Position numbers and translations under genes: made by a program. DNA of 64,000 bases. Source: Pyrus communis. Its lineage: Eukaryota > Streptophyta > Magnoliopsida > Rosales > Rosaceae. Shown one piece after another: positions 10,678 to 23,373 of the stretch (positions are counted from its first letter, which is position 1; each line of letters opens with the position of its first letter). The notes under the pieces are model-generated. The model made no database searches and was not told the origin of the DNA. It saw nothing but the letters and a program-made list of their open reading frames with translations. The stretch covers positions 12,386,001-12,450,000 of the forward strand of contig NC_084813.1 in assembly GCF_963583255.1 (NCBI RefSeq), given 5' to 3'.

Positions 10678-13087
10678 ATTGCCCCTAACTATCTGACTGA
10701 GAGGCAACATGTTCCCTTCGAAGATGGATTGTTACCAAAGACCATGCCTTTCGGAGTAAGCTGGAATACGTACTGTTTGGTCTTCACACTCTTTGTAGTC
10801 GTGTCCGAATCATCATTAAAGTTAGGTAGTTGAGTCACTTTGATTTCCACCGCATAATCTTTGGAATTGCAAAAAAGATCCACTGCTATGATGACGAACG
10901 CCTCCATATTTTGCGGTTATATTTTCCATGCGCTTTATTGATTAATCCTCAATCTTCGTGTATATATCCCAAGATACACGTTCCTTCGCTTCCAACAGTG
11001 GGATTTCCTAATGACCTCCCTTTAGATAGCCTTACCAAGTAGCAATTTCCTTCAAACTATTCTTATTTTCTGCCATGATGCATGTGTCTTCCTTGCCTAA
11101 CCTTAATCCTTTTATGAGTTTTTTTGCTAAGAAATGATGAAATCCCATAAAATATCATTGCCTACTGTAAACTTCCAAAGATGTTTTCCTTCTTCATGCA
11201 ACTCGCTCTATAATTTTGCACGCTTCTTGCAACTCGTTCTATAACATTCATCCCTTTGTAAGGCTTCCGTGTGGGTCTTACAAAAGGGTTGAATTTGCAC
11301 GAAGCGTGGAGATCCAACAAAGGGCCTCTCCATCACCACTTTGTTCCTCATCTGATGCTTGCTGACGGTGACAGCGGTGGTCATTCGTTCAAACACTCGC
11401 CCATAAACTGTTCATGTGGCTTGAGTATTTGGAATTTTAGTGGGTTGCCCGTCACCCATTGTCTTCTCACCAGACACCTTGTGCATAACATGTATTGACA
11501 TTTGGTCATTTCGAGACGATGGGGTTTCCTTGTGAATTCTTCATCTCTAGGCTTCTTCATCTCTTCCACGCATAGACAACGATGGTGGTAGACCTTCATC
11601 AGAATATTTACCCTCAATGTAGTATTGTGCATGGTATGCAGCTAAGTGGGTGTAACAGATCGCTAATTCAACAACAACCCCTGATGACATTGATCCAGAG
11701 TCTTATGTAGTCCTTTTCAAATACTTTATTGCTAGAGGTGAGGGTCTGTTTCCCCCAAATTGCTGTACTATGTTGATCTCTGTTGAGAATTTTGATAATA
11801 AACATGTGCTTGTGTAAAGATTTTTCTCTGTCATACATCTTTGTGTGAAATTCTCAATCTGATAAATGTTTCCAAAGTAAGCGAACTTTAAAGAATAGAA
11901 TAAGCAGTGCAACGGAATGCGAGTAAGTTTGTAGGCCCGGGACATAGTTTTTACTGAAAAATCCATTTGGTAATATTGATTTGAAGAAATATTCCTAAAC
12001 TAGCATCCACAAAAGATTCTCATCGAGATAGCTAGAGTACCACCTTACTCCAGTACTAGGAATGCAAGCATTTGGACCCATGAGGAATCCTTTGCTTTGA
12101 ACTTATTCATGCATTTATCGGACTTGAGACTGCTGCCTTATTCTTGGAGTAACCTACAAGGAATAATATAACAAATATTTGTGCAATATTTTGCCCCGTT
12201 TCGGATTAAAGATCTTCAATATATGCAACATAGTCCGAGAATGAGTTTTCCAAATTGGATTGCATGTCTGCTTCCTGAATCTTAAGCAAAAGTTCTTTGG
12301 CGCATGATCATTAGCATGTGGGTCGAAAACACTTTTTGAATCCTTTGTTGGACCCTATGCGTCTGATATGAGCGTTTCCGATCAAACTACCTAAGTTGGC
12401 TTGACAAAAGTATTTCCGCGTATCGGAGCTCCGTTGGAATAAATTCCTCTTGGAGATTACCTAGTTTGGATGCCCCCTTCGGATATACTAGCACTTGATG
12501 TTGCAAAGCTTACTTGACTTAGTAAGTTGGTCCAGGATAAAAGTAATCGTACTTGGGGTCAAATTTTAGAGCCACCTTCGAATGAGTTCCAAATCACCCT
12601 TTCGACTATTCCCTTAAATGGCGTAGAGCTCGAGTTTGAATGTTATAACCTGCAACCTTGTTGGTTGAATAAACTTTCCGATGGTCGGAGGGTGCATTGG
12701 ACTTCTAGGTCAATCAGCCATATACCCGTGCCTATAGCTCACCAATTGTTATTGTGCTTATTATGGTTCGAGTCTCCCAAGCTGCTAACCGTTCTAGATG
12801 GGATGGGTTAAGGGAGGCTCAGCTGATAGTGTAACTTTGAATGTTTTTAGACTTGCATTACTGCAAAGTTTTCAAAGTTGGGGCCCCGTTTTGAACGAGT
12901 AAGGTACTACCTGCATCACCTGAAAAATAAAGAAAAAATAGATATTTAAGACAAACATATGTTCTTTATTCATGATCCAAGTAAACTTGGTTTACATGGG
13001 GTGTGATTGAATCCGAGAATGATTGCGTACATATCTCCGAGACAAAGAATCAAATCACCGGTATAATTTTAATGAAAATATGATATG
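10678..13087 (-). other. Decayed gypsy interior (3' untranslated side), no clear gene
   Basis: No domain was recognised on either strand. By position this should be the region between integrase and 3' LTR of the large gypsy element. A plus-strand ORF of 94 codons at 12527-12811 has no recognised family and is probably chance. Frequent short purine and pyrimidine tracts are present but no tandem array. Confidence 0.4.
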
Positions 13088-14566
13088 ACATAAAATTTAA
13101 GGTTAATCTCAGTTTACTACTCTAAAGTTCCTTGGTTTTCAACATTTGGTACAAGAAGTTTTTTACATCCCAAAGTAGTACATAAAGTCATAATTTTAAG
13201 ATACTTTCATACATCCGTTAAAGTTGCTGTTAAATCAGCCGTTAACCGGTGACGTGGCCCTTAAGTGGATAATGATTGGGCCCCATGTGTCAGTATAGGC
13301 CACGTGGATATTAAAAAAATTAAAAAACCTACTGTCCTCTCCTACCTCATCCTCACTCTTACCCAACCCTCCATTGTTCTCTCCTCTACGCCCACCAAAC
13401 CCTCCTTCCCTCTCCCTTCTCTTCTCTTTCCACGGTTGCCACCAGCGTCACCTCCCCCTGGCCTTAACAACTTGATTACCTCCCCTCATAATTGAATTTT
13501 CTACGACGCACCTCCCTTCCCGACAACCCAACAACCTGACTCTCAACAGTAGCCCACCTCGGCTGCCACACCTCCTTTCCTGCAATGCCACCGTTCATAT
13601 CCTTCACCAAACAAAAGCCTTGAGAGAAAGAGAGATGAAGGAGGCTCTCGCTCCGCTGTCTACCTTGGGTGGCGGTAAGGGATAAGAGGTCTTGCTTGGG
13701 TTTGGAAACAGAAATCAGAGTAATTCTTGCTCCCCTGTTTTACATCTTATTGGTTATTCTTCCAATTGAAGGCCCTATGAGCTACAATGCTTCAAATAGT
13801 TAGACATGAAAGAATCTCCAAACAAAAAACACAAAACAAGAGAAACCTAATCAATAAAATCATCAAAACAAAACAATATTACAACTAACATAACATAACC
13901 TAATAGTTAAACATCAAATTAACAAACCCAACCCTAGAAAAGTTTAAAAAAGTAGAAGACTTTGACTTCAGAAATGAAAAATATCACAAAAATATCATCT
14001 TTTTAAAATTTTCTTTTTACCTTTTTGTCTCAATGTCTTCATAATCCCAACTGGGAAAATTACAAAACCCCAAAAAATGAAATTCAAATTATATAAACAT
14101 GACATACACACAGAAATACATATACATATGTTTTCAACTAGGCTTAACCCAGGTGGGATAGCAAAGTAGTAAGATGGAGATATGGAGGAAGGAGAAGTGG
14201 GTAGTGAGGGTGGCGGTAGTGACTTGAATCTGGGTACGCCAAACCCTTTGCACTCTGTAATTCGATTCGATAACCCATCAGGTAATCGGGTTGTTGGAAC
14301 CGCTAGGAGATGATGCTCGGGCAACCGTGGAGAGAGAAGGGAATAAGGGTTGTGTGGGCGCAAATAAAAGAATGGAAGAGGGTTGGGTAAGCGTAGAAAA
14401 TAGAAGAGATGGAGGGTTGGGTAAGCATAGAAGATAGAAGGGATGAAGGGTTGGGTGGGAGTAGGGGGTTAAGTTGGAGAGGGTGACATTTTTTTTTAAT
14501 ATCTATGTGGGCCCTATATTGACATATGGCACCTAGTCATTGTCCACGTGGGAACCACATCACCAG
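13088..14566. mobile_element. MULE-like element with long terminal inverted repeats, right end lost
   Basis: The sequence from about 13246 (CCGGTGACGTGGC) to about 13490 reappears inverted at about 14260-14566, ending CATCACCAG. Matching blocks include the GTGG/CCACGT segments, the GATATTAAAAA stretch, CTTACCCAACCCTCCA and TCCACGGTTGCC. The inverted arms are thus at least 250 bp, typical of Mutator-like or foldback elements. The interior has no transposase. The right arm is cut off where the gypsy LTR begins at 14567. The left outer limit (about 13088) is a guess. Confidence 0.5.
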
Positions 14567-16377
14567 TGATAGGAGCATATTTATGCGACTTTGTTAGCTT
14601 GTTTCTTTGCATTTAGTAAGTTAGTTTCTATTTATTATAGTGATTTAAGCTATTTTCGTGTGTTTGTAGGTTCAAATGGCAAAAGAGGCAAGAAAGTGCA
14701 TTTTGGTGCATTTTAGAGCAATTTTGGGCTGAAATGGATAGCTTGCATATGGAGCAAGGTGGATGGATGAATTTGAAGTTCAAGAGAGGCTAGGAATGTG
14801 CTTAATATCTGGAGAAACAAATTCGGAAGCTTGGAAGATAAGGAATTAGCTAAGAAGAAGGAAACATTATCCAAATTGCCTTATCTTATCTAAACCTTAT
14901 CCAACTTTATCTTATCTTATCCTAACCTAATCTTATTCCACCTTAATTCCAGTTGCAAAGAGGACTTAATTTCAGATTAATACATAAATATATGGTTCTA
15001 GAAGCCCTATCCTTCTCCTATTTCTATGCCGCACCTATTCTTTCTAGATGGCCCATTCTCTGCCATGTAACCCTAACCCTAGGATTGTGCAATCCTTTTC
15101 CCTTCAGAAATTGTGCAAAACCCTAGCATATAAATACATAAATCTGCCGCAGAAAAGAGAAGCAACACACATGAGAGAAATTCAGAGAAATACAAAGAGT
15201 GTGCCACAGGTTTCTAAGAGTTTTTAGAGACTTGTGTCGTGCAAGGAAGGAAGGAGAGGAAGAGTGTCGTGCCTGCCACCATCCAAGCGAATGCCGCTGC
15301 TTACTTTAGAGTGTTGAAGCGTTTCTGGGTTCTTTCTATCCTTAGTTTTAGTTCGATGTTTATTTTAATTTGGTTTTCAATTATGATGAACATGAGGAAC
15401 TAAATTCTTTTTAGTTAGAGACAAATTCAAAGCCATGAACATATATGTGATATGAATTGATATCCTCCAGTTATTGTTTCGTAAAACATGAATGTGATTT
15501 ACTTATCTATTTGATTGACAACTTATTCTTGTGTGTTGATTAAGGATGCATACTTAGTTTGCATGCATGAATTTGATGCTAAAATATAAGGGAATTTCAC
15601 CTAATCTTTATGAACTTATATTTATAAGTAGTGGAAGTCACTAGTCATAATTGTGTTAAGTAAATCTATGGCAGGAGTATCATGCAGTTCATAGTTACGA
15701 ATGCCTTGTTAATGCTTATGATTTTCATAGAACTTAATGATCTTTGATATGTATCTCTATCATGTAGTTCATATAGGGAACTTGATAAGAATAATTTGAT
15801 TGCGTTGCTGAGTCCAATTTAATGAATTTAGGAAAATCTGAAAGTTAATTTGTGCTTCTCACGATTAATTTGGGGCATTGTCATTCATGGTTTAAAGAAA
15901 TAATAATTGGAAATCATTTTGTGTTGCATATGTGTCATGTGTGGAGAAGGACCCTCTAGCTAGCCTTTCACCCATTCATTCACCCAAATTCGTGCCCTTT
16001 TACTTTATTTCTGCAAGTTTGTTTGTTTTAAATTTAAATTTGTCCAAATACCCCCTTAGTTCTTATTTGTGTTAGTTTAGTTTAAATTCGTCAGAATCTG
16101 TCCCCATTTAGTATTTTGTGTATTTTTAGTTTAATTTTCATCCAAATCACTTTCTAGTACCTATTTTCAGTCAATTTAACTTAGTTTGTGTGTTTTGAGT
16201 CAGTTTAGCTTATCTTGAGTTGTTAGAGTCTAGTTTTCTATTTTTGAGTCTAGTTTAGTGTTTTAGAGTTTAAATTGTGTAAATTAGCATCCCTTCTAAT
16301 CCCCGGCCTAGAACAATCCCTACTTACACGTACAACAATTATACGGCTTAATTTGTGTGTTATCTTTTATCACATCA
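14567..16377 (+). repeat. 5' LTR of gag-protease gypsy element
   Basis: 1811 bp, TGATAGGAGCATATTTATGC ... TTTTATCACATCA. Homologous to 25240-26059 over the first 820 bp, with a few differences. It contains the GATAAG-type cluster (inverted) near 14878-14935 and the anti-PBS segment at 16296-16307. Confidence 0.9.
16296..16307 (+). promoter_or_regulatory. U5 segment complementary to primer-binding site
   Basis: CTAATCCCCGGC is the exact reverse complement of GCCGGGGATTAG at 16393-16404, which covers the 3' part of the primer site plus four bases. The same segment (11-12 nt) is kept in the LTRs at about 18926-18937, 31417-31428, 32921-32931, 39770-39780 and 58530-58540. A role as RNA hairpin or tRNA mimic is inference. 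Confidence 0.6.
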
Positions 16378-16382
16378 AATGT

Positions 16383-16400
16383 TGGCGCCGTTGCCGGGGA
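16383..16400 (+). other. Primer-binding site (tRNA-Asp)
   Basis: TGGCGCCGTTGCCGGGGA matches the complement of the 3' end of plant tRNA-Asp, the primer of Athila/Tat-type gypsy elements. It starts 5 nt after the LTR. Confidence 0.85.
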
Positions 16401-16533
16401 TTAGCAAAATTGCTAATCTCCCATTTGTGTCTGTTTTTGCTTTTCTTGTGTTTTTGACTTTGTTTTGTTTTGTTTTCCTTGTTTTAGCAACTAGTGTATG
16501 ACTCGATGTTCTTAACCTATTCGTGCACATGTA

Positions 16534-19500
16534 TTGGAGTTTGACGACGATTTTGAACGAACTTTGAGAAGAAAGAGGAAACAACCTGAACCAGATCCAC
16601 CTAGTTCTAGCTCTGAATCCGAATTTCAAGAAGAGGAAGAGGAAGAACAAGACATGGTTGTGGACAATCAAACAATCAAGGAACTTTCAGCCTCAGGGTT
16701 GGACAATACCGTGCCTATTTACATTCAATACCCTAGGGCAGCTTCGGACAAGACCATGGGCTATCCATGGAAGATCCAAACAAGCATTTGAAGGAATTTG
16801 ATGTAGTATGCTCGAGTATGAAACCCATTAATGTGGATGGGAATATTTTGAAGATGAAAACCTTTCCATTCTCTCTTTTGGAAAAGGCTAAGGATTGGTG
16901 ATAGAAGCATATTTAGGCGACTTAGTTAGCTTGTTTTCTTACATTTATGTTGTTATTTCATAGTTATTTTAGTATTTTAAGCTATTTTCGTGTGTTTGTA
17001 GGTCCATATGGCTAAAGTAGCAAGAAGGTGCATTTTGGAGCAAAATTGGACTTGGAATGGATAGCATATGCTTGGAGCAAAAGGAATGGACGAAATTGAA
17101 GACCTAAAGATGTTAGGATTCCTAATCAAAGAAGGTTTCCTACTTGAAGTAGGAAAATTAAGCCAATGTTTCGTATTTTGGTTTGACCTTTCTTAATCCT
17201 AAATGTCCCTAAGTCCAGCAACATTGAAGGTCTCTTATGCATTCTAGGACACAAACTAAACCTTCCTTGCACTATTCTAGCCCTTGCCGTACCCCTTTCC
17301 CTTTCCTTATTCCTTGCCACACAAGGTAGCCTAAATCCTTACCTAATTTCAGCCTTAAAACAGATTCCTATTCCATTCTAAATCCTTGCCATGCAAAGGG
17401 ATTGTTTATTCCCTATTTTGTGTCCTAAGATCACATTCCTTTTTTATCCTAGTCAATGCCGCACCTTTTCTCTCCTATCTTCTGACTTTAATCTCTCTTT
17501 CCATTTTCTTGCTGCATGTCACCTTCCTATTTCCTTTAATTTCTTATCTTACTTACTTATTTTTGGGGAGATTCTGACCCTCAATGCTCTTGGACAAAAT
17601 AGCTAAGTCTCATTGATCTTCCCTAAGACTTTGCCGCACCCATAGATACATTATATTCATTCATAAAGAGAATTCAGGCATCATTCATAGCTCTCACCAC
17701 TCATTACTGCAACCTACATTCATTCTCCACCATCCCCATACATTCATACCTTCAACCATGCATCCATACACCATTCCTCTACTTTACCGCAATCCCTTAC
17801 CAACCCAAATCCATTCCTAACCCAGAAACGCATCCAAAATCATCCCTAAAACCTTTGTGCCGCAGCTTAGCAAGGAAGAAGGAGAGGAAAAGAAGCCTTG
17901 GATGTTTTTGCATTCAAGTTGGATTGTTGGAATGTTTTTAGGTGTAATCTATCTTTTGTTTTCAATGTTTAATTCAAGTTTTCTTTGTTTTACTGTGAAC
18001 ATGAGAGGCTAAACCCGTTATAGATAAAGGAGGCTTTGAAACCATGATTATATTTGTGATGTGAATTGATTAATTCCAGTTGTGATTTCATAAATTGTGA
18101 ATGCAATTTACTTAACCGTTTGATTGAGAACTTATTCTTGTATGTTGATTAAGGAGGCCTACTTGGTTTGCATGCTTGAATTTGATGCTAGAATATAAGG
18201 GAGTTTCACATAATCGTTACAAACTTATATTCACAAGTAGTTAAGGTTGTTTATCACAATCATATTAAGTTAAATTCCTGGCATGAGTATCATGATGCCA
18301 TAGTTACGAATGCTTTGTCAATACTTATGATTTTCATAGAACGTAATGATCTTTGATTGCAGCTCTATTATGATGTCATGTAGGGAACTTTTGAAGAATG
18401 CTTTGGGTTGTCGAATGATGTCATCCAATCGAATAACTAAAGGAAAATCTGAGGGTTAATTAGTGATGTCACAGTTAATCTGGGGTATTAAGGTTCATGG
18501 TTTATTGAGAAAGCAAATGGAAATCAATTTGTGTTCAAATGTATCATGTGTGGAAAAGAATCCTCTAGCTAGCTAATCATCCATAGTTTTTCCCCAAATT
18601 TGTCCAAACTTGGTTTAAGTCTTTAAGTTACTTGTTTTACTTTAAATTCGTCCAAAAACCCAATCCCTTTTACTTTGTTGTGTCTAAATAGCTAGAATCT
18701 ATCCAATTTGTGTTTTTAAGTGTTTTGAGTCAAAACCAATTCTATTTTCGTCCAAATTAGGTCCTAGAGTCTAGTTTGAGTCTATTTGATTGTTTTGTGT
18801 TGTTTTGAGTCTTTTCAATTTGTTTTGAGTCATATAAGTTTAGTTAAGAGTCTTTGAGTCTATTTAAGTGTTTTCAAGCTTAGTTTTGTATTCTTGAGTC
18901 AGTTTTCATTAGATTAGCAATCCCTCCTAATCCCCGGCCTAGAACGATCCATACTTACATCTTTACTACAATTGTCAATAAGAGGATTTAATTTGAGTGC
19001 TATTATTTATCACATCAATTGGCTCTATGAACTAGCACCTAGAACCGTCACTTCTTGGGAAAGCACGAAGAGAGCATTCTTAGAGAAATTTTTCCCAACT
19101 TCGAGAGTCATTCTTTTGAGGTAAAGGATTAGTGGAATTCAACAAAGCCAAGGAGAATGCTTTCCAGCATATTATGAGCATTTCAAGACTTTAGTTGCAT
19201 CATGCCCACAACATCAAACGAAGGAAGAGCTTCTAATTCAATATTTCTACGAGGGACTCATTCCAATGAAAGACAAATGCTAGATGCTTCGGCAGGTGGT
19301 GCTTTTGTTGACAAAACCCCAGTTGCTGTCAAGATCCTCATAGCCAATTGAGCCTTGAATGCATAATAATACGAGGGAGTTAGACAAAGAGACCCCCCAC
19401 GGCAACACCAAGTTAATGAGGTAAGTCCAATTTCCGAAATTCAATCTCAATTGGCTAATCTCACTATTCTTGTGTCAAACGTTGTTGATGGATCCAAAGT

Positions 19501-20083
19501 GCAAAAAGCAAGTGTTTGCGACGTGTGCACTATGCAAGGACAATCCAATGATCAATGTCCTTAATTGATTGAAAATAAGGGATGGGAAAGTGTCAATGTC
19601 GTGGGCTTTCAAGGCCAAAATCAACCAAGGCACGATCCATATGCCAACACTTATAATCCGGGATGGAGAGATCACCCAAATATGAAGTGGAGGGAGCCTC
19701 AACAACCTCAACAACAAGGAGGATTTTGGCAGCCACCCCCTGGGATATATCAAAGGCCATTCACACCAATGCAACCTCAACCACCCCCGGTTCAACCAAA
19801 TTCAGGTATGTCTTTGGATAATGATAAAGTTATTCAATTACTCACCTCTTTGATGCAGGGAGTACCAAATCAAGCTAAAGAGGTGGATGAATTGAAGAAG
19901 CAAATGAGGCAGATGGCGGAATTCATAGGACAGTTTAGAGAACAAGGCAAACTACCTAGTTCGAACATTGTCAATCCAAGGGGAGGATTTGAAACCGCCA
20001 ATGCCATCACTTTGAGAAGTGGCACGGAAGTTGGAACTGACCCACAACCATCCAAATCAAGCCAAAAGGAGGACGAGAAGCTG
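16534..20083 (+). pseudogene. gag polyprotein, split and decayed
   Basis: Starts MEFDDDFERTLRRKRKQ with an acidic Ser/Glu-rich N-terminus. A frameshift near 16765 separates this from the capsid region, which continues in another frame (EDPNKHLKEFDVVCSSMK). The solo LTR 16899-19017 then cuts the conserved block KAKDW / LYELAPRTVTSWE exactly at its TSD ATTGG. After it come further stops (near 19120, 19350 and 19562). A zinc-knuckle remnant (CDVCTMQGQSNDQC) has Gln instead of His. The Pro/Gln-rich linker (WREPQQPQQQGGFWQPP) runs open from 19565 to 20083, where the second solo LTR interrupts it; the frame resumes at 22073 (TSD AGCTG). Confidence 0.8.
16899..19017 (+). mobile_element. Solo LTR of a related gypsy family
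   Basis: 2119 bp, TGATAGAAGCATATTTAGGC ... ATTTATCACATCA, flanked by exact TSD ATTGG (16894-16898 and 19018-19022). There is no interior sequence. It shares the terminal motif, the 'GCTATTTTCGTGTGTTTGTAGG' neighbourhood, and the anti-PBS segment with the host element's LTR. Being inside gag, it is younger than the host element. Confidence 0.93.
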
Positions 20084-22072
20084 TGATGTGAAAATTAACT
20101 TGACACACAAATTAAACCCTATTTGTGATAATTGTAGTATATATGTAAGTAGGGATCGTTCTAGGTCAGGGATTAACTAGGGATACAAATCTAGACTTAA
20201 TTAAACTTAGAAACACAAACTAGACTCTAAAAACACTAAACTAGACCAAACAGACTCAAAACAAACTCAAAACAGCAATAAACAATAAAAAAGACTCAAT
20301 TCTAGACCTAACAAGTGATTTTGACGAAAATAAGACTTAACTTGACTCAAAATACTAAAAGAAAATAGATTTTGACTTAAATAACAAGACTAAATGAAAG
20401 GGGGAATATTTTTGACGAATTTAAAACTTAAAACAAAAACTTTGCGTAAAACACTTTATAAAAACGAATTTGGTGAATTAAAAGGGTGAAAGGTTAGCTA
20501 GAGGGTCCTTCTTCACAATGATATATGCATACAAACCAATTCCCAGTTATTATTTCTTTAGACTATGAATGACAACGCCCCAAGTTAATTGCATCGCACA
20601 ACCAACCATCAGATTTTCCTTATTTCATTGAATTGAATGAATACGCATTACAATCAAATTATCTTTCTCAAGTTCTCTATATGAAATGCATAATAGAGAT
20701 ACATATCAAAAGTCATTAAGTTTTATGAAAATCATAAGCATTGACAAGGCATTCATCACTATGAAACGCATGAGACTCCTGCCGAGGATTCACTTAACAC
20801 AATCATGACTAGTGACTTCCACTACTTGTGAATATAAGCGAATAACTATTACGTGAAATTCCCTTATATTCTAGCATCAAATTCATGCATGCAAACCAAG
20901 TATCGATCCTCAATCAACATACATAAACAAGTGTTAATTACTTAGATAAGCAAATCACATTCAAGACTTAAGAAACAATAACAGGATGTAATCAATTCAT
21001 ATAAAACATATAATCATAGGTTCGAATTCACCTCCAACTATAAAGAAATTAGTTCCACATGTCTCTTAAAACTGAAAACAACATTAAAACCAACATTGAA
21101 ACAAATCTAAAGATAGAAAGAACCAGGCACGTCCCAGTAACTCCAATGGCAGATTTCGAACCTCCCTTGGAATGCAAAACACAGCCAAGAATCCTTCTTC
21201 TTATTCCTTCCTTGCAAGCACACACAAATCTCCAAGACTTCTCCAAAGGACCTGCGGCGTTCACTCTCAATTTCTCTAAATATAAGGTGTGTTTTTTCTA
21301 AAATTGGCGCATAAGAAGCATATATATAGGCTAGCACAGTAAGGAAAGGGAGTAGGGAAAGGATTATACAACCAAAACCCTAGTGGAATGGGTTAAAACA
21401 ACCAGAAACCAAAGGGAATTAAGCTAGAAAGGTGCGGCCAGAAATCAAGCTTCTAGAAAGAATGTGTTTAGACAGATTTCTGGACCTAAAGGGACAAGGA
21501 CACATGACATAGGGTAGAATAGGAATTATAGCTCCTAAACCACCAAGGGAAAGGTATATATGCAGCACATAAGGGATAAGGTCTTCTAGAAGGGAAAACA
21601 TGCGGCACCCTTTTAGGAGAGGGATTAGGGCTTATAGAACCAGATATTTATGTATTTAAATGCTTAATTATCCCTTCTAAATAGCTGAAATTAAGGCACA
21701 AACTGATTTGGATAAGACAAGATAGGATAAGATAAGGTTTGTTTGGATAATGTTTTGGATGAGATAGGATAAGATTCCTTCTTTGTAACTGATTCCTTAT
21801 CTTCAAAACTTCCAATTTTGCTTCTCCAACTCTTTAACACATTCCTAGACACCTTTGGTCTTCAAATTCGTCCATCCACCTTGCTCCACTCATAAGCTAT
21901 CCAATAAATGCCCAAAACTGCTTTAAAAGGCTCAAAATTATCTTTTCTTGCCAACTTTGTCATTAGGACCTACAAACACACAAAAATAGCTTAAAACACT
22001 ATAATAAGTAGTAATTAGCTAACTAAATGCAAGGAAACAACATAACTAAGTAACATAAATATGCTCCTATCA
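20084..22072 (-). mobile_element. Solo LTR, minus strand
   Basis: 1989 bp; the minus strand reads TGATAGGAGCATATTTATG ... TTTTCACATCA. TSD AGCTG at 20079-20083 and 22073-22077. It lies inside the gag/protease ORF, which is continuous once the LTR is removed. The sequence 20920-21060 is nearly identical to 1-130. The U5 anti-PBS segment is degraded here (GTCAGGGATTAA). Confidence 0.93.
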
Positions 22073-22152
22073 AGCTGCTGCATGAGGAAGAGGAGAAAGA
22101 CAAGGCCACGGCAAGGGTAGAACAACCCTTGCCATAGCCACTTAAGGCCCCT

Positions 22153-22920
22153 ATGCCATCCAATTCAACTAAGGTAGGTCAAAATTCAATTATTTTTGAC
22201 CCTATTCCACCAAATGTGCCTTTTCCTAGCAGGTTTATGCAATCTAGGAATGAATGGAATGAAAAAGACATTCTAGAGACATTTAGGAAAGTGCAAGTCA
22301 ATATCCCGCTTCTTGATGCAATAAAGAAAATTTCAAAGTATGCTAAGTTTTTGAAGAAGCTTTGTACAACAAAGAAACAAATTCGGGAGAAAGAGGTGGT
22401 ACATGCAAGTGAAAATGTCTCTGCAATGTTACAAAGGAAATTGCCACCTAAATGCAAAGATCCAGGTAGTTTCACAATCCCTTGTGTTATTGGTAATACA
22501 AAGTTTGAACATGCTATGTTAGACCTAGGTGCATCCATTAATATCATGCCTTACTCTACTTATGCATCTATGAACTTAGGAGAGCTTAAAAATGATGGAG
22601 TTATTATTCAATTAGCCGATCGTTCTAATGCATATCCAAAAGGAGTTTTGGAAGATGTTTTGGTGCAGGTTAATCATTTAATCTTTCCGGCTAATTTCTA
22701 TGTGCTTAAAATGGAAGATTTGGCCCATTCTCCACCATTGCCGATCCTACTTGGAAGACCATTCATGAAAATAGCCCAAACTAAGATTGATGTGGCCAAG
22801 GGAGCATTAACAATGGAGTTTGGTGGTGATATAATTAAATTCAATGTTTCTAAATCTATTAAGAATCCTAATGATGGTCGTCCTTGTTTTGCCATTGATG
22901 TGAATAAAGATATAGGATAG
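22153..22920 (+). CDS. Gypsy aspartic protease domain ORF
   Basis: A 255-residue open frame, itself the continuation of gag after the solo LTR. The N-terminal part is linker. The retroviral-type protease follows: FTIPCVIGN, then the active-site block LDLGASINIMP (catalytic Asp present), LADRSNAYPKGVLEDVLV and the flap/closing block LPILLGRPFMKIAQTKID. This arrangement is typical of Athila/Tat-lineage gypsy proteins, which cut the polyprotein. The frame has no stops although gag upstream is dead. It would not be translated from its own start unless by chance; it is listed because the domain is intact. Confidence 0.8.
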   Translation: MPSNSTKVGQNSIIFDPIPPNVPFPSRFMQSRNEWNEKDILETFRKVQVNIPLLDAIKKISKYAKFLKKLCTTKKQIREKEVVHASENVSAMLQRKLPPKCKDPGSFTIPCVIGNTKFEHAMLDLGASINIMPYSTYASMNLGELKNDGVIIQLADRSNAYPKGVLEDVLVQVNHLIFPANFYVLKMEDLAHSPPLPILLGRPFMKIAQTKIDVAKGALTMEFGGDIIKFNVSKSIKNPNDGRPCFAIDVNKDIG

Positions 22921-23098
22921 GAACGATCAGCACTTATCAAGAAAGATGTATTTTGAACCACCATCGAAGAGGGAATTGGAGTGGAGCACAAGGAACACGC
23001 CACTACCCTCAAAACACCCAATCTGGCCGAAAGCATCCTTAGTGAAATTGTTGACAGCGCTGCTACTTTTGAGTCTTTGCCACAACATATTGGTAAGC

Positions 23099-23136
23099 CT
23101 CCAATTCCAATTCCAATTCCAATTCCAATTCCCATT
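23099..23136 (+). repeat. (AATTCC)n microsatellite
   Basis: About six tandem copies of the hexamer CCAATT inside the remains of pol; encodes a Pro-Ile repeat in one frame. Confidence 0.85.
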
Positions 23137-23159
23137 TTACTAATAGGTTGTTACCTTGT

Positions 23160-23343
23160 TTGGTGCAGGTACCCAATCGAATCCAAGGTGATGGAAGAGT
23201 TTACATGGACTTTAGGAAGCTCAACGCCACAATTAGGACGGATCACTATCCCCTTCCATTCATTGAGCCTTATTATGAGTACTTTGAGAAGCATGTCATG
23301 GAGGATGCACCCCTCCATGCTGTGGGCACTAATAGAGCTTAAA
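23160..23343 (+). pseudogene. Gypsy RT stub
   Basis: One frame gives GRVYMDFRKLNATIRTDHYPLPF, the first conserved block of gypsy RT (usually R-V-C-x-D-Y/F-R-x-LN...DH-PLPF). It then jumps to unrelated EPYYEYFEKHVMEDAP and stops. The rest of RT, RNase H and integrase is missing, so the element arose by an internal deletion of a complete gypsy pol. Confidence 0.7.
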
Positions 23344-23373
23344 AGGAGGTATCATCCGGCTCGAAGACGTTAA

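Noticed and set aside
12527..12811. 94-residue plus-strand ORF
   Set aside because: No recognised motif, lies in decayed gypsy interior and against its strand; probably chance.
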